A model generated the notes under the pieces. The model ran no database searches, had not been told where the DNA came from, and saw only the letters and a program-made list of their open reading frames with translations. A program made the position numbers and the translations under genes. From Enterobacter sp. JBIWA008 (lineage in GTDB: Bacteria; Pseudomonadota; Gammaproteobacteria; Enterobacterales; Enterobacteriaceae): a DNA stretch of 64,000 nt. This document shows, one piece after another, positions 33,767 through 44,193 of the stretch; positions within the stretch are counted from its first letter, which is position 1, and each line of letters opens with the position of its first letter. The stretch covers positions 2,046,001-2,110,000 of the forward strand of contig NZ_CP074149.1 of the NCBI RefSeq assembly GCF_019968765.1, in the 5' to 3' direction.

Positions 33767-36154
33767 ATGAAATTCAGTGAACTGTGGTTACGCGAGTGGG
33801 TGAACACCACGCTGGACAGCGACGCGCTTTCTAACCAGATCACCATGGCGGGTCTGGAAGTCGACGGCGTTGAGCCGGTTTCCGGTGCATTCAACGGCGT
33901 GGTCGTCGGCGAAGTGGTCGAGTGCGGTCAGCACCCTAACGCTGACAAACTGCGCGTAACAAAAGTAAACGTGGGCGGTGAACGTCTGCTGGATATCGTC
34001 TGCGGTGCGCCAAACTGCCGTCAGGGCCTGAAGGTAGCCGTGGCGACCGTCGGTGCAGTGCTGCCGGGTGATTTCAAAATTAAAGCGGCTAAGCTGCGCG
34101 GTGAGCCGTCTGAGGGCATGCTGTGCTCCTTCTCCGAGCTGGGTATTTCCGACGATCACAACGGCATCATTGAGCTGCCGCTGGATGCGCCAATCGGCAC
34201 CGATATCCGTGAATACCTGAAGCTTGATGACAACACCATCGAAATCAGCGTCACGCCAAACCGTGCAGACTGCTTAGGTATCATCGGCGTGGCGCGCGAC
34301 GTGGCCGTGCTGAACCAGACCGAACTGAACGCGCCGGACATTGCGCCGGTTGAAGCGACCATCAGTGACGTGCTGCCTATTCAGGTTGACGCTGCGGATG
34401 CTTGCCCGCGCTACCTCGGTCGCGTGGTAAAAGGCATCAACGTTAAAGCGCCAACCCCGCTGTGGATGAAGGAGAAGCTGCGTCGCTGCGGTATCCGCTC
34501 TATCGACGCCGTGGTTGACGTGACCAACTACGTTCTGCTGGAGCTGGGCCAGCCAATGCACGCGTTCGATAAAGATCGTATCGACGGCGGCATCGTTGTG
34601 CGCATGGCGAAAGAGGGCGAAACCCTGGTTCTGCTGGACGGCAGCGAAGCGAAACTGAACGCCGACACCCTGGTGATTGCCGATCGCAGCAAAGCGCTGG
34701 CAATGGGCGGTATCTTCGGGGGCGAGCATTCGGGCGTCAACGATGAGACGCAAAACGTCCTGCTGGAATGCGCGTTCTTCAGTCCGCTCTCCATCACCGG
34801 TCGCGCACGCCGTCACGGCCTGCATACCGATGCCTCCCACCGCTACGAGCGCGGCGTTGACCCGGCGCTGCAGTACAAAGCGATGGAACGTGCGACCCGC
34901 CTGCTGATCGACATCTGCGGCGGTGATGCGGGCCCGGTTATCGATGTCACCAACGAAGCGACCCTGCCGAAGCGCGCAACTATCACCCTGCGCCGCAGCA
35001 AGCTGGATCGCCTGATTGGTCACCACGTTGCCGATGCTCAGGTGACCGACATCCTGAAACGTCTGGGCTGTGAAGTGACCGAAGGCCAGGACGAGTGGAA
35101 AGCCGTTGCGCCATCATGGCGTTTCGACATGGAAATTGAAGAAGATCTGGTGGAAGAAGTGGCCCGCGTTTACGGCTACAACAACATCCCTGACGAGCCT
35201 GTCCAGGCCGGTCTGGTGATGGGCACCCACCGTGAAGCCGACCTGTCCCTGAAGCGTGTGAAAACCATGCTGAACGACAAAGGCTATCAGGAAGTGATCA
35301 CCTACAGCTTTGTTGATCCAAAGCTACAGCAGCTGATCCACCCGGGCCAGGAGGCGCTGATCCTGCCAAGCCCAATCTCCAGCGAAATGTCCGCGATGCG
35401 TCTGTCCCTGTGGACGGGCCTGCTGGGAACTATCGTTTATAACCAGAATCGCCAGCAAAACCGCGTGCGAATTTTCGAAAGCGGTTTGCGCTTTGTACCG
35501 GATAATCAGGCAAATTTAGGCATCCGTCAGGATCTCATGCTGGCTGGCGCCATCAGCGGCAACCGCTATGAAGAGCACTGGGACCTGGCAAAAGGCACGG
35601 TTGATTTCTACGATATGAAGGGCGATCTGGAAGCGATTCTGGATCTGACCGGTAAATTATCTGAAATTGAATTCCGCGCAGAAGCCATCCCGGCTCTGCA
35701 TCCGGGCCAGAGCGCAGCCATCTATTTAGACGGCAAACGCGTTGGTTTTATTGGGGTTGTTCACCCTGAGCTGGAGCGCAAGCTGGACCTGAACGGCCGT
35801 ACCATCGTGTTCGAGCTGGAATGGAACCCGGTGGCTGACCGCGTGATTCCTCAGGCTCAGGACGTCTCCCGCTTCCCGGCAAACCGCCGTGATATCGCGG
35901 TTGTAGTCGCGGAAAATGTGCCTGCAGCAGATATTTTGGCCGAATGTAAGAAAGTTGGCGTAAATCAGGTAGTTGGCGTAAACTTATTTGACGTGTACCG
36001 CGGCAAGGGCGTAGCAGAAGGTTTCAAGAGCCTCGCTATTAGCCTTATCCTTCAGGATACCAGCCGTACACTCGAAGAAGAGGAGATTGCCGCTACCGTC
36101 GCCAAATGTGTAGAGGCATTAAAAGAGCGATTCCAGGCATCATTGAGGGATTGA
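33767..36154 (+). CDS. pheT: Phenylalanyl-tRNA synthetase beta subunit
   Basis: A 795-residue beta subunit, the usual length. It holds the tRNA and hydrolyses mischarged Tyr-tRNA-Phe. Domains in order: an N-terminal region, the EMAP/OB-fold tRNA-binding domain (about 40-150, with [16 protein letters not shown]), the B3/B4 editing domain (about 210-380), B5, the catalytic-like core, and the C-terminal RNP-type anticodon-binding domain (about 700-795, from [14 protein letters not shown]). It is co-transcribed with pheS, and ihfA starts four bases after its stop. Confidence 0.98.
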   Translation: MKFSELWLREWVNTTLDSDALSNQITMAGLEVDGVEPVSGAFNGVVVGEVVECGQHPNADKLRVTKVNVGGERLLDIVCGAPNCRQGLKVAVATVGAVLPGDFKIKAAKLRGEPSEGMLCSFSELGISDDHNGIIELPLDAPIGTDIREYLKLDDNTIEISVTPNRADCLGIIGVARDVAVLNQTELNAPDIAPVEATISDVLPIQVDAADACPRYLGRVVKGINVKAPTPLWMKEKLRRCGIRSIDAVVDVTNYVLLELGQPMHAFDKDRIDGGIVVRMAKEGETLVLLDGSEAKLNADTLVIADRSKALAMGGIFGGEHSGVNDETQNVLLECAFFSPLSITGRARRHGLHTDASHRYERGVDPALQYKAMERATRLLIDICGGDAGPVIDVTNEATLPKRATITLRRSKLDRLIGHHVADAQVTDILKRLGCEVTEGQDEWKAVAPSWRFDMEIEEDLVEEVARVYGYNNIPDEPVQAGLVMGTHREADLSLKRVKTMLNDKGYQEVITYSFVDPKLQQLIHPGQEALILPSPISSEMSAMRLSLWTGLLGTIVYNQNRQQNRVRIFESGLRFVPDNQANLGIRQDLMLAGAISGNRYEEHWDLAKGTVDFYDMKGDLEAILDLTGKLSEIEFRAEAIPALHPGQSAAIYLDGKRVGFIGVVHPELERKLDLNGRTIVFELEWNPVADRVIPQAQDVSRFPANRRDIAVVVAENVPAADILAECKKVGVNQVVGVNLFDVYRGKGVAEGFKSLAISLILQDTSRTLEEEEIAATVAKCVEALKERFQASLRD

Positions 36155-36158
36155 ACCT

Positions 36159-36458
36159 ATGGCGCTTACAAAAGCTGAAATGTCAGAATATCTGTTTGAT
36201 AAGCTTGGGCTTAGCAAACGGGATGCCAAAGAGCTGGTAGAGCTGTTTTTCGAAGAGATCCGTCGTGCTCTGGAAAATGGTGAGCAGGTAAAACTCTCCG
36301 GTTTTGGCAATTTTGATTTGCGAGACAAAAACCAACGTCCGGGCCGCAACCCGAAGACGGGGGAAGATATTCCCATTACAGCCCGCCGCGTGGTGACCTT
36401 CAGACCCGGCCAGAAGTTGAAAAGCCGTGTCGAAAACGCAACGCCTAAAGCAGAGTAA
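36159..36458 (+). CDS. ihfA: Integration host factor alpha subunit
   Basis: A 99-residue nucleoid-associated protein. With IhfB it bends DNA sharply at specific sites and helps sigma-54 promoters, recombination and replication. It has the HU/IHF fold, with the DNA-inserting proline in the arm [14 protein letters not shown] (about residues 60-75). It begins [20 protein letters not shown] as in E. coli and is the last gene of the pheMST-ihfA transcript. A short ribosome site, GAGGGATTG, overlaps the end of pheT. Confidence 0.98.
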   Translation: MALTKAEMSEYLFDKLGLSKRDAKELVELFFEEIRRALENGEQVKLSGFGNFDLRDKNQRPGRNPKTGEDIPITARRVVTFRPGQKLKSRVENATPKAE

Positions 36459-36471
36459 TATGAACTAACTA

Positions 36472-36498
36472 AAAAGGCCGCCCCCGCGGCCTTTTTTC
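36472..36498 (+). terminator. Terminator of pheMST-ihfA
   Basis: AAAAAGGCCGC-CCCC-GCGGCCTTTTTT is an 11-bp stem with a T-run, 13 bases after the ihfA stop. Confidence 0.93.
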
Positions 36499-36561
36499 TT
36501 TGCCCTCTTCGGCAAACCCACCGTAAAATCAATTACATCTCACGCGACTAAAACCATAAAC

Positions 36562-37542
36562 ATGCTTGATTATGCCTATCACCAGCACCGTTCCGATCGG
36601 CGTCACCTGCTTTTGCTGGTGCTGTTGCTCATTGTCGCCGCCGGCGTGAGCCTCTGCGCGGGCGACAGATGGATCGGGCCTGAAAGCTGGTGGGGGCCGG
36701 ACGGGCAGCTCTTCGTCTGGCAAATTCGCCTGCCGCGCACCGTCGCGGTGGTTCTGGTCGGTGCCGCGCTGGCGCTGTGCGGTACCATAATGCAGGCGTT
36801 GTTTGAAAACCCTCTCGCGGAGCCCGGGCTGCTCGGCGTGTCGAACGGCGCAGGCGTAGGACTGATTGCAGCGGTGATGGTGGGCGGGGGAGAACTTTCC
36901 GGATGGAGTATTAGCCTGAGCGCTATTCTCGGTGCACTGCTGATCACAGCGATCCTTCTGCGCTTCGCCAGACGGCATTTATCAACCAGCCGTCTGCTGC
37001 TTGCCGGCGTGGCGCTGGGGATTATCTGTAGCGCGTTGATGACCTGGGCGGTCTACTTCTCAACGTCCTTTGACTTGCGTCAGCTCATGTACTGGATGAT
37101 GGGCGGCTTTGGGGGCGTTGACTGGCACCAGGGCTGGCTGATGGCGCTGCTGGTACCGGTCATCGTGTGGGCGGCCCTGCAGGCGCAGCCGCTGAATATG
37201 CTCGCGCTGGGTGAAACCTCTGCCCGCCAGCTCGGCATGCCGATTGGATTCTGGCGTAATGTGCTGGTAATAGCCATTGGCTGGCTGGTCGGAGTCAGCG
37301 TGGCTCTGGCGGGCGCGATCGGTTTTATCGGGCTGGTGATTCCGCACATGCTGCGTCTGTGTGGCCTCACTGACCATCGAACCCTGCTTCCGGCATCGGC
37401 GGTTGCCGGGGCCGTCACGCTGCTGGTGGCAGATATCATCGCCCGGCTTGCCCTGACGGCCGCAGAGCTGCCGATTGGCGTGGTGACCGCCACGCTGGGC
37501 GCGCCGGTATTTATCTGGCTACTATTAAAAGCTGGACGTTAA
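36562..37542 (+). CDS. btuC: Vitamin B12 ABC transporter permease BtuC
   Basis: A 326-residue inner-membrane permease of the FecCD/BtuC family with about ten helices, matching the E. coli length. It imports cobalamin from BtuF with energy from BtuD. Conserved segments are [23 protein letters not shown] around 75-97 and the cytoplasmic coupling region near [20 protein letters not shown] (about 214-233). [16 protein letters not shown] near 253 is the family signature. The spacer upstream holds only the ihfA terminator. btuE and btuD follow. Confidence 0.96.
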   Translation: MLDYAYHQHRSDRRHLLLLVLLLIVAAGVSLCAGDRWIGPESWWGPDGQLFVWQIRLPRTVAVVLVGAALALCGTIMQALFENPLAEPGLLGVSNGAGVGLIAAVMVGGGELSGWSISLSAILGALLITAILLRFARRHLSTSRLLLAGVALGIICSALMTWAVYFSTSFDLRQLMYWMMGGFGGVDWHQGWLMALLVPVIVWAALQAQPLNMLALGETSARQLGMPIGFWRNVLVIAIGWLVGVSVALAGAIGFIGLVIPHMLRLCGLTDHRTLLPASAVAGAVTLLVADIIARLALTAAELPIGVVTATLGAPVFIWLLLKAGR

Positions 37543-37574
37543 AAACTACCCGTAAGACAACCTGAGGGAATGCT

Positions 37575-38126
37575 ATGCAGTCTGATATCCTGAATACCGA
37601 AGTGACCACCATTGATGGCGATAACACCACGCTGGAAGGCTACAAAGGCAACGTGTTACTTATCGTCAACGTGGCATCCAAATGTGGCCTGACGCCGCAG
37701 TACGAGCAGCTGGAAAACATTCAGAAGGCCTGGGAGAAAGACGGTTTCACCGTGCTGGGCTTCCCGTGCAACCAGTTCCTGGGCCAGGAGCCTGGCAGCG
37801 AAGAGGAGATTAAAACCTTCTGCAGCACCACCTATGGCGTGACGTTCCCGATGTTCAGCAAAATCGATGTCAACGGTGAAGATCGCCATCCGCTGTATGC
37901 GAAGCTGGTCGCTGCCGCGCCGAAGGCCGTTGCGCCGGAAGGAAGCGGTTTTTATGAACGTATGGCCAGCAAAGGCCGCGCACCGCTTTACCCGGACGAT
38001 ATCCTGTGGAATTTTGAAAAATTCCTGATTGGCCGTGACGGCCAGGTCGTTCAGCGTTTTTCGCCGGATATGACCCCTGAGGATCCGATCGTAATGGAAT
38101 CGATCAAGCTGGCGCTGGCGAAATAA
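37575..38126 (+). CDS. btuE: BtuE, thioredoxin/glutathione peroxidase
   Basis: A 183-residue non-selenium glutathione-peroxidase homologue that reduces hydroperoxides in the cytoplasm; despite its name it is not needed for B12 uptake. The peroxidatic cysteine is in [16 protein letters not shown] (around 37), and the catalytic Gln and Trp/Asn set is in [15 protein letters not shown] (around 62-76) and [12 protein letters not shown]. The ATG follows CTGAGGGAATGCT. Its stop shares one base with the btuD start (TAATG), so the two are translationally coupled. Confidence 0.95.
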   Translation: MQSDILNTEVTTIDGDNTTLEGYKGNVLLIVNVASKCGLTPQYEQLENIQKAWEKDGFTVLGFPCNQFLGQEPGSEEEIKTFCSTTYGVTFPMFSKIDVNGEDRHPLYAKLVAAAPKAVAPEGSGFYERMASKGRAPLYPDDILWNFEKFLIGRDGQVVQRFSPDMTPEDPIVMESIKLALAK

Positions 38127-38881
38127 TGTCGTTGCTGATGCAGCTCACTGGCGTTGCCGAGAGAGGACGTCTGGAGCCGATAACCGGAACCATCAATGCG
38201 GGAGAAATCCTGCATCTTGTCGGGCCAAACGGCGCAGGGAAAAGCACGCTGCTGGCAAGAATGGCAGGCATGACCGACGGAGAAGGGCAGATCGCGCTGC
38301 TGGAGCATACGCTTGCCGACTGGTCACCGATTTCACTGGCGCATCGGCGCAGTTACCTCGTGCAGCAGCAGGTGCCGCCCTTTGCGATGCCGGTCTGGCA
38401 CTATCTGATGCTGCATTTGCACGACAAACAACAAACGTCACTGTTGACGGACGTGGCCGCGGCTCTGGGGCTGGAAGATAAACTGTCCCGGCATGCCAGC
38501 CAGCTTTCCGGTGGAGAGTGGCAGCGGGTGCGTCTGGCTGCAGTCATACTTCAGATCCACCCGGCAGGTAATCCTCACGGGCGGATGCTGCTTCTTGATG
38601 AGCCCATGAGCGGTCTGGACGTGGCGCAGCAGGCGGCACTGGATACGCTGTTAAGCACCCTCAGCCGAAAAGGTATCGCCGTGGTGATGAGCAGTCATGA
38701 CCTCAACCATACACTGCGTCATGCCCACCGGGTGTGGCTGCTTTCGCAGGGCAAGATGATCGCCAGCGGTACTCGGGAACAGGTTCTTACACCGCATCAT
38801 CTTGCCTGCGCGTACAATATGTCGTTCCGCAGGCTGGATATAGAGGGGCATAAGATGCTGATTTCTACCGGGCAGACGTAA
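38126..38881 (+). CDS. btuD: Vitamin B12 ABC transporter ATPase BtuD
   Basis: A 251-residue ABC ATPase. Walker A is GPNGAGKS at residues 33-40, the signature LSGGEWQR at about 127-134 and Walker [12 protein letters not shown] around 153-163, with the switch His in [11 protein letters not shown]. Two copies would assemble with two BtuC. The start overlaps btuE by one base. nlpC follows after 73 bases without an obvious terminator. Confidence 0.96.
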   Translation: MSLLMQLTGVAERGRLEPITGTINAGEILHLVGPNGAGKSTLLARMAGMTDGEGQIALLEHTLADWSPISLAHRRSYLVQQQVPPFAMPVWHYLMLHLHDKQQTSLLTDVAAALGLEDKLSRHASQLSGGEWQRVRLAAVILQIHPAGNPHGRMLLLDEPMSGLDVAQQAALDTLLSTLSRKGIAVVMSSHDLNHTLRHAHRVWLLSQGKMIASGTREQVLTPHHLACAYNMSFRRLDIEGHKMLISTGQT

Positions 38882-38954
38882 CCGTTTCTTGCCTCATAGC
38901 ACAATTGCACGCTAAATTACGAAAAGAACAAAAAAAGCAGAGGATTCGTCTGAA

Positions 38955-39419
38955 ATGCGATTCTGGTTTATCCTGATGGCCGCACTCTTTCTTGCGGGAT
39001 GCAGTAGCCATCGTGCGCCGCCGCCTAACCCACGACTTTCAGATTCGATCACCGTCATTGCCAGCCTCAACGATCAGCTGAGCAACTGGCGCGGTACGCC
39101 TTATCGCTACGGCGGCATGAGCCGCGGCGGCGTAGATTGTTCCGGCTTCGTTCTGATGACGTTTCGCGACAAGTTTGATTTACAGCTTCCGCGCGAAACG
39201 CGTAAGCAGGCAGAAATTGGCACTGAAATTGATAAAGACGATCTTCTGCCCGGGGACCTGGTTTTCTTCAAAACCGGATCGGGTGAAAGCGGTCTTCATG
39301 TGGGCATATATGATACGGACAATCAGTTTATTCACGCCTCGACCAGTCGCGGCGTGATGCGCTCTTCTCTGGATAATGTTTACTGGCGTAAAAATTTCTG
39401 GCAGGCACGACGTATATAG
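38955..39419 (+). CDS. nlpC: NlpC, NlpC/P60-family lipoprotein peptidase
   Basis: A 154-residue lipoprotein with lipobox LAGC and lipidated C16. The NlpC/P60 domain (about 38-150) carries the catalytic triad C62 (GGVDCSGFV), H115 (SGLHVGIYD) and H127 (NQFIHASTS). This family cleaves gamma-D-Glu-diaminopimelate bonds in murein peptides. Its precise cell-wall role in E. coli is not settled. It is followed by a terminator and then an AT-rich spacer. Confidence 0.95.
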   Translation: MRFWFILMAALFLAGCSSHRAPPPNPRLSDSITVIASLNDQLSNWRGTPYRYGGMSRGGVDCSGFVLMTFRDKFDLQLPRETRKQAEIGTEIDKDDLLPGDLVFFKTGSGESGLHVGIYDTDNQFIHASTSRGVMRSSLDNVYWRKNFWQARRI

Positions 39420-39443
39420 TCTTTGTCAGATACTTCTCTTATG

Positions 39444-39476
39444 ACGGCATGGTATCTAATAAATCATGCCGTTTTT
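39444..39476 (+). terminator. Terminator of nlpC
   Basis: ACGGCATG and CATGCCGT form an 8-bp stem around a 13-base loop, followed by a run of five T. It begins 25 bases after the nlpC stop. From here to 39712 the spacer is AT-rich and I see no further gene or clear regulatory site. Confidence 0.88.
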
Positions 39477-39712
39477 CTCAAATAAGATGCTTAAAGTTAA
39501 ATTTATCTGAAATTAGCGAATTCTGTATGTGTCTGTTTTATCTAAAACTGGCTATTAATCGGCAACCAGGATAAAATTATTTTAGATTCAGGGATAAATC
39601 TGAAAATAATTACGGAACTAATGAAATTAATCTTATTAAAATCAAGACAGTGGAATTGTGTCGGCAATTGCTCCAGGATGTCCTCTCTCATCTTTAATGC
39701 GGAGCGAGTTCA

Positions 39713-40429
39713 ATGATTATTACGCTAGATAATGCTTACCAGTCTGAACTGCTGCTTCTGCCTGCCCGTAATAGCGCAGGGGAGCTTAAAGGTTTAGAGG
39801 TTCTGGTTAACTTTACTGGCGTCGGCAGCGATGTGAGGATCCCCACCGAGCTCGTTATCCCTCGGCTTTCAGCAGCTGAAGAGTTAGTGCTGTTTAACGA
39901 AAAACTGCAATTGCTTGATACCTGTAAACTGTTTTTTATTCAGCATCAGCTAATTGCATGGATCAATATTACACCTGCAATAGTTGAATTTTTATTAAGT
40001 AATGGAAACGCTGTTTCAATCCTTGAGCGTTATCCCTTTCTTGAGTTTACTGTTAATGAGAATTATCCAGGTTTAAATAACGGAAAGGACGATCTGCAGC
40101 TGGCGAGAATGGCAATCCATTTCCCGTTGGTCCTGGCAAACTTTGGCGCTGGTGCCGCATCGCTCAAAGCGGTCTATGATGGATTATTTAAACGGGTCAT
40201 CCTCGATAAAGGGTTCATTCAGCAGCGTGCCCCGCAGCTCTCTTTTGAGCCCTTTATGCGCGCCATCCTCTGGCAAATCACACCGCACTGCCAGTCAGTG
40301 ATCGTCTCGGGCATTGACGACCACGGCCTGCTGCAACGCGTTTTGTCCTTCAATTTTGGCGCCATGCAGGGCGCACTCTGGCCTGCCGTCTCTGCGGAGC
40401 ACGTTACTACGCTGGTTCAGCAGCGATAA
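39713..40429 (+). CDS. ydiV: YdiV, degenerate EAL-domain anti-FlhDC factor
   Basis: A 238-residue protein spanning one EAL-like domain, near the E. coli 237. The EAL signature is degraded to GLEVLVNF (around 28-35), and most metal- and c-di-GMP-binding acidic residues are missing. It is therefore predicted not to cleave or bind c-di-GMP. In Salmonella and E. coli YdiV binds FlhD, keeps FlhDC off DNA and targets it to ClpXP, repressing flagella under nutrient limitation. The coding sequence and its upstream spacer are more AT-rich than the neighbours. Confidence 0.9.
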   Translation: MIITLDNAYQSELLLLPARNSAGELKGLEVLVNFTGVGSDVRIPTELVIPRLSAAEELVLFNEKLQLLDTCKLFFIQHQLIAWINITPAIVEFLLSNGNAVSILERYPFLEFTVNENYPGLNNGKDDLQLARMAIHFPLVLANFGAGAASLKAVYDGLFKRVILDKGFIQQRAPQLSFEPFMRAILWQITPHCQSVIVSGIDDHGLLQRVLSFNFGAMQGALWPAVSAEHVTTLVQQR

Positions 40430-40490
40430 CCCTTGCTTTCGCCCGTGTTTAAGTCCGGGTAAACCCTCTACACTAAAAGCAGGAGGACTT

Positions 40491-41933
40491 ATGACCCTGT
40501 CTTTTACTGCTCACTGGCATGACGAGTTGCCTGGCTTTTACACCGCACTCAAACCAACACCGTTACAAAATTCACGCCTTATCTGGCATAACGATTTGCT
40601 GGCAGAAGAACTGGCCATTCCACCTGACCTGTTTCAGCGTTCAGAGGGCGCAGGCGTCTGGGGCGGTGAAATGCTTCTCGCCGGGATGCAACCTCTGGCT
40701 CAGGTCTATAGCGGACATCAGTTCGGCGTCTGGGCGGGGCAGCTCGGCGACGGCAGGGGGATCCTGCTCGGTGAACAACGGCTTCCCAACGGGGGAACGG
40801 TTGACTGGCACCTGAAAGGGGCTGGCCTTACTCCCTATTCGCGAATGGGCGACGGGCGGGCGGTACTGCGTTCAACGATTCGCGAGTGCCTTGCGTCCGA
40901 AGCGATGCATGCCCTGGGTATTCCCACTACGCGCGCGCTGTCGATCGTTACCAGCGACACGCCGGTTGCGCGCGAAACCGTGGAAAAAGGGGCAATGCTG
41001 ATGCGTATCGCGCAAAGCCATCTGCGCTTTGGCCATTTTGAGCACTTTTACTATCGTCGCGAGCCGGAAAAGGTGCGCCAGCTGGCAGACTTTGCCATTC
41101 GTCACCACTGGCCGCATTTGCAGGATGAGGCGGATAAATACGTTCTCTGGTTCAGGGATGTGGTGGCCCGTACCGCAACCCTGATTGCCCGCTGGCAAAC
41201 GGTGGGCTTTGCGCATGGCGTCATGAATACGGACAACATGTCGATCCTCGGGCTGACCTTTGATTACGGTCCGTTTGGTTTCCTGGACGATTATCAGCCA
41301 GGGTATATCTGCAACCACTCCGACTATCAGGGACGTTACAGCTTTGACAATCAGCCAGCTGTTGGTCTGTGGAACCTGCAGCGGCTTGCGCAGACCCTGT
41401 CGCCGTTCATCGACGTAGATGCCCTCAACGATGCGCTCGACAGCTATCAGGACATATTGCTGCGAGAATATGGCACGCTGATGCGCAACAAGCTGGGGCT
41501 GCTGACGCAGGAGAAGGGCGATAACGACATCCTCAATGGCCTGTTTGCCCTGATGGCGCGCGAGGGCAGCGATTACACGCGCACCTTCCGGATGCTGGGG
41601 CAGACGGAGCAGCACAGCGCCGCCTCGCCGCTGCGCGATGAGTTTATTGACAGACAGGCGTTTGACGACTGGTTTGCATCGTACCGCGCGCGGCTGCGGC
41701 AGGAGCCGGTGGATGACGAGACCCGCCAGACGCAGATGAACGCAACGAACCCCGCGATGGTGTTGCGCAACTGGCTGGCGCAGCGGGCGATTGAACAGGC
41801 AGAGAAGGGCGAATACGAGGAGCTACACCGCTTGCATGTGGCGCTGCGCACGCCGTTTGCCGACAGGGATGATGACTACGTCAGCCGCCCGCCTGACTGG
41901 GGCAAGCGGCTGGAGGTCAGCTGCTCAAGCTAG
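40491..41933 (+). CDS. selO: SelO (YdiU), protein AMPylating pseudokinase
   Basis: A 480-residue protein, close to the E. coli 478. SelO transfers AMP to Ser, Thr or Tyr hydroxyls of target proteins, using ATP bound in a flipped orientation, and protects against oxidative stress. Conserved blocks are [19 protein letters not shown] around 64-82, [24 protein letters not shown] around 104-127 and [25 protein letters not shown] around 243-267 with the metal-binding Asn and Asp. The C-terminal Cys-Ser-Ser places Cys where some eukaryotic homologues have selenocysteine. The ATG follows AGGAGGACTT; the longer upstream frame is discarded. Confidence 0.95.
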   Translation: MTLSFTAHWHDELPGFYTALKPTPLQNSRLIWHNDLLAEELAIPPDLFQRSEGAGVWGGEMLLAGMQPLAQVYSGHQFGVWAGQLGDGRGILLGEQRLPNGGTVDWHLKGAGLTPYSRMGDGRAVLRSTIRECLASEAMHALGIPTTRALSIVTSDTPVARETVEKGAMLMRIAQSHLRFGHFEHFYYRREPEKVRQLADFAIRHHWPHLQDEADKYVLWFRDVVARTATLIARWQTVGFAHGVMNTDNMSILGLTFDYGPFGFLDDYQPGYICNHSDYQGRYSFDNQPAVGLWNLQRLAQTLSPFIDVDALNDALDSYQDILLREYGTLMRNKLGLLTQEKGDNDILNGLFALMAREGSDYTRTFRMLGQTEQHSAASPLRDEFIDRQAFDDWFASYRARLRQEPVDDETRQTQMNATNPAMVLRNWLAQRAIEQAEKGEYEELHRLHVALRTPFADRDDDYVSRPPDWGKRLEVSCSS

Positions 41934-41941
41934 CGATTTTT

Positions 41942-41969
41942 GCCGGGTGGCAGCTTCGCCTTACCCGGC
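41942..41969. repeat. REP-type palindrome between selO and the hydroxybutyrate operon
   Basis: GCCGGGT and ACCCGGC flank GGCAGCTTCGCCTT, a variant of the enterobacterial REP (repetitive extragenic palindrome). It lies between the convergent stops of selO and the dehydrogenase gene. No T-run follows on either strand, but it may stabilise 3' ends. Confidence 0.8.
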
Positions 41970-41976
41970 TTGCAAA

Positions 41977-42747
41977 TCACTGCGCAACCCATCCGCCATC
42001 CATATTCAACGCGGCGCCGCGAACGTTTACGGCGCTGTCGCTGCACAAAAACAGCGCCAGTTCACCCAGCTGCTCCGGGGTGACAAACTCGCCAGAAGGT
42101 TGTTTCTCTGCAAGGAGCAGATCGCGAGCCTGCTCCGGCGGTACGCCCTCAGCGATACGTTGATCGATTTGCTGTTGCACCAGCGGCGTCAGTACCCAGC
42201 CCGGGCAGATGGTATTGGCGGTAATGCCGGTGCGGGCGGTTTCCAGCGCCAGCGATTTCGTAAAGCCCACTACGCCATGCTTGGCGGCAACGTAGGCTGA
42301 CTTCTCTTTTGACGCGACCAGCCCGTGAACCGAGGCGATATTAATGATGCGTCCCCAGTTTTTCTCGCGCATGGCGGGCAGCGCCAGCCGGCTGGTGTGA
42401 AATACCGAGGAGAGATTAATGGCGATAATGTCGTTCCATTTCTCCACCGGAAACGCGTCAACCGGGGCGACATGCTGTATCCCGGCGTTGTTGACAAGAA
42501 TGTCCACGCCGCCAAACTGCGATTCGGCGTAGCGCATCATGGCTTCAATTTGCAGCACGTCACGCAGGTCAGCATCGTGATAGCCCGGCTTTTTGCCCAG
42601 TTGCGCAATCTCTTCTCTTGCTGATTCGCTGTCGCCGAAACCGTTGAGGATCAGCTGTGCCCCGGCCTTCGCCAGCACGCGGGCGATCCCAAGGCCAATG
42701 CCGCTGGTCGAGCCTGTCACCAGTGCGGTTTTACCGTTCAGATTCAT
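41977..42747 (-). CDS. 3-hydroxybutyrate dehydrogenase (SDR family)
   Basis: A 256-residue short-chain dehydrogenase, predicted to oxidise D-3-hydroxybutyrate to acetoacetate with NAD+. The Rossmann motif TGSTSGIGLGIA is at about residues 11-22, NNAG at about 88-91, and the catalytic Ser and YxxxK are in NIASVHGLVASKEKSAYVAAKHG (about 138-160). The segment TANTICPGWVLTPLVQQQI is typical of the 3-hydroxybutyrate dehydrogenase subgroup. The start at 42747 (MNLNGKTALVTG) follows AAGGAGAAAAAG. It is the last gene of the operon with the permease, thiolase and CoA-transferase. Confidence 0.85.
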   Translation of the reverse strand: MNLNGKTALVTGSTSGIGLGIARVLAKAGAQLILNGFGDSESAREEIAQLGKKPGYHDADLRDVLQIEAMMRYAESQFGGVDILVNNAGIQHVAPVDAFPVEKWNDIIAINLSSVFHTSRLALPAMREKNWGRIINIASVHGLVASKEKSAYVAAKHGVVGFTKSLALETARTGITANTICPGWVLTPLVQQQIDQRIAEGVPPEQARDLLLAEKQPSGEFVTPEQLGELALFLCSDSAVNVRGAALNMDGGWVAQ

Positions 42748-42757
42748 CTTTTTCTCC

Positions 42758-44149
42758 TTACACAATGCCGGTCAGATAGAACACGGCAATAACAAAAAGC
42801 ACTGCCAGACTTTTAATGATGGTGATTGCGAAAATGCCGCCGTAGGCCTGACGATGGCTCAGGCCGGTAATCGCCAGCAGGGTAATCACCGCCCCGTTAT
42901 GGGGTAGGGTATCCATCCCCCCGCTCGCCATTGAAGCCACGCGGTGCAGCACCTCCAGAGGGATATTGGCGGCGTGGGCGGCGGCGACAAACGAGTCGGC
43001 CATGGCGGCGAGGGCAATACTCATCCCGCCGGACGCCGAGCCGGTGATCCCCGCAAGCACCGTCACGCTGATGGCCTCATTCAGCAGCGGATTCGGGATG
43101 GTCGCCAGCGCTTTGGATAACACCAGGAAACCGGGCAGGGCGGCGATAACCGCGCCGAAACCGTATTCCGAGGCGGTATTCATCGCCGCCAGAATGGCAC
43201 CGCTCACCGCGGTCCGGCTGCCTTCAGCCAGACGACCCCGGATATTGCGAAAGCCAAAAATCAGCACCAGCACGATACCTGAAATCAGGGCCGCCTCCAC
43301 GGCCCAGATGGCGGTAATTTTGCCCACCTCGGTCACAATCGGTTTCGCCAGGCCGGGCAGAGTAAGCTCGTGAGTCGTGCCGTACCAGCCTGGGATCCAG
43401 CGAGTAAACAGCAGGTTCAGTATGCCCACCACCAGCAGCGGGGAGATGGCAATTAGCGGATGCGGGAGGTTAATGTTATCCGGCGTTTCGGGTTCATTTT
43501 TCAGATCCGTGCCGTAGCCCTCGTTGTTATTGAACGCCTTACGACGCTGGCGCTCCAGCCAGAGCAGGCCAAAGACGATAATAAACAGAGAGCCAATCAG
43601 CCCAAGCCACGGTGCGGCCCAGGCGTTCGTACCAAAGAAGCTGGTGGGGATGATATTCTGGATCTGCGGCGTGCCGGGCAGGGCGTCCATGGTAAACGAA
43701 AACGCCCCCAGCGCCACGGTGGCCGGGATCAGCCGCTTAGGGATGCCGCTCTGGCGGAACAGTTCCGCGGCGAAAGGGTAAACCGCAAACGCCACCACGA
43801 ACAGCGACACGCCGCCGTAGGTTAACAGCGCACACACCAGGACGATCACCGGAATAGCGTGGCGACGACCGAGGATCTGAATCGCGGCGGCGACGATGGA
43901 GCGTGAGAAACCGGAAAGCTCAATCAGCTTGCCGAAAACGGCCCCCAGCAGAAACACCGGGAAGTAGAGCTTGACGAAGCCGACCATCTTTTCCATAAAC
44001 AGGCCGGTAAACGTCGGGCCGACGGCACCCGGATCGGTCAGCAGCACGGCGCCGAGCGCCGCAATCGGCGCAAACAAAATAACGCTGTATCCGCGATAGG
44101 CCGCCAGCATCAGCAGCGCCAGCGCCGCCAGGGCAATTAACACACTCAT
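42758..44149 (-). CDS. GntP-family permease, probable 3-hydroxybutyrate/short-chain acid transporter
   Basis: A 463-residue integral membrane protein of the GntP gluconate-type permease family with about 12 hydrophobic segments, starting MSVLIALAALALLMLAAYRGY. Conserved blocks include FFGTNAWAAPWLGLIG around 165-180, ITGSASGGMSIALAAMADSF near 380 and ASMASGGMDTLPHNGAVITLLAI around 410-432. Family members carry gluconate and related hydroxy acids; its place between the dehydrogenase and thiolase genes suggests hydroxybutyrate or acetoacetate. The substrate is inference. It ends 10 bases before the dehydrogenase start. Confidence 0.82.
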   Translation of the reverse strand: MSVLIALAALALLMLAAYRGYSVILFAPIAALGAVLLTDPGAVGPTFTGLFMEKMVGFVKLYFPVFLLGAVFGKLIELSGFSRSIVAAAIQILGRRHAIPVIVLVCALLTYGGVSLFVVAFAVYPFAAELFRQSGIPKRLIPATVALGAFSFTMDALPGTPQIQNIIPTSFFGTNAWAAPWLGLIGSLFIIVFGLLWLERQRRKAFNNNEGYGTDLKNEPETPDNINLPHPLIAISPLLVVGILNLLFTRWIPGWYGTTHELTLPGLAKPIVTEVGKITAIWAVEAALISGIVLVLIFGFRNIRGRLAEGSRTAVSGAILAAMNTASEYGFGAVIAALPGFLVLSKALATIPNPLLNEAISVTVLAGITGSASGGMSIALAAMADSFVAAAHAANIPLEVLHRVASMASGGMDTLPHNGAVITLLAITGLSHRQAYGGIFAITIIKSLAVLFVIAVFYLTGIV

Positions 44150-44193
44150 TACGACTCCTCACTTTAATTATTATTCGGGTACCAACGAGATGC

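Noticed and set aside
36459..36561. Cobalamin riboswitch in front of btuC
   Set aside because: The spacer is only about 100 bases and is mostly the ihfA terminator; there is no B12-box-like conserved segment.
40491..41933. Selenocysteine codon in selO
   Set aside because: The C-terminal position is a TGC cysteine codon, and there is no in-frame TGA before the TAG stop.
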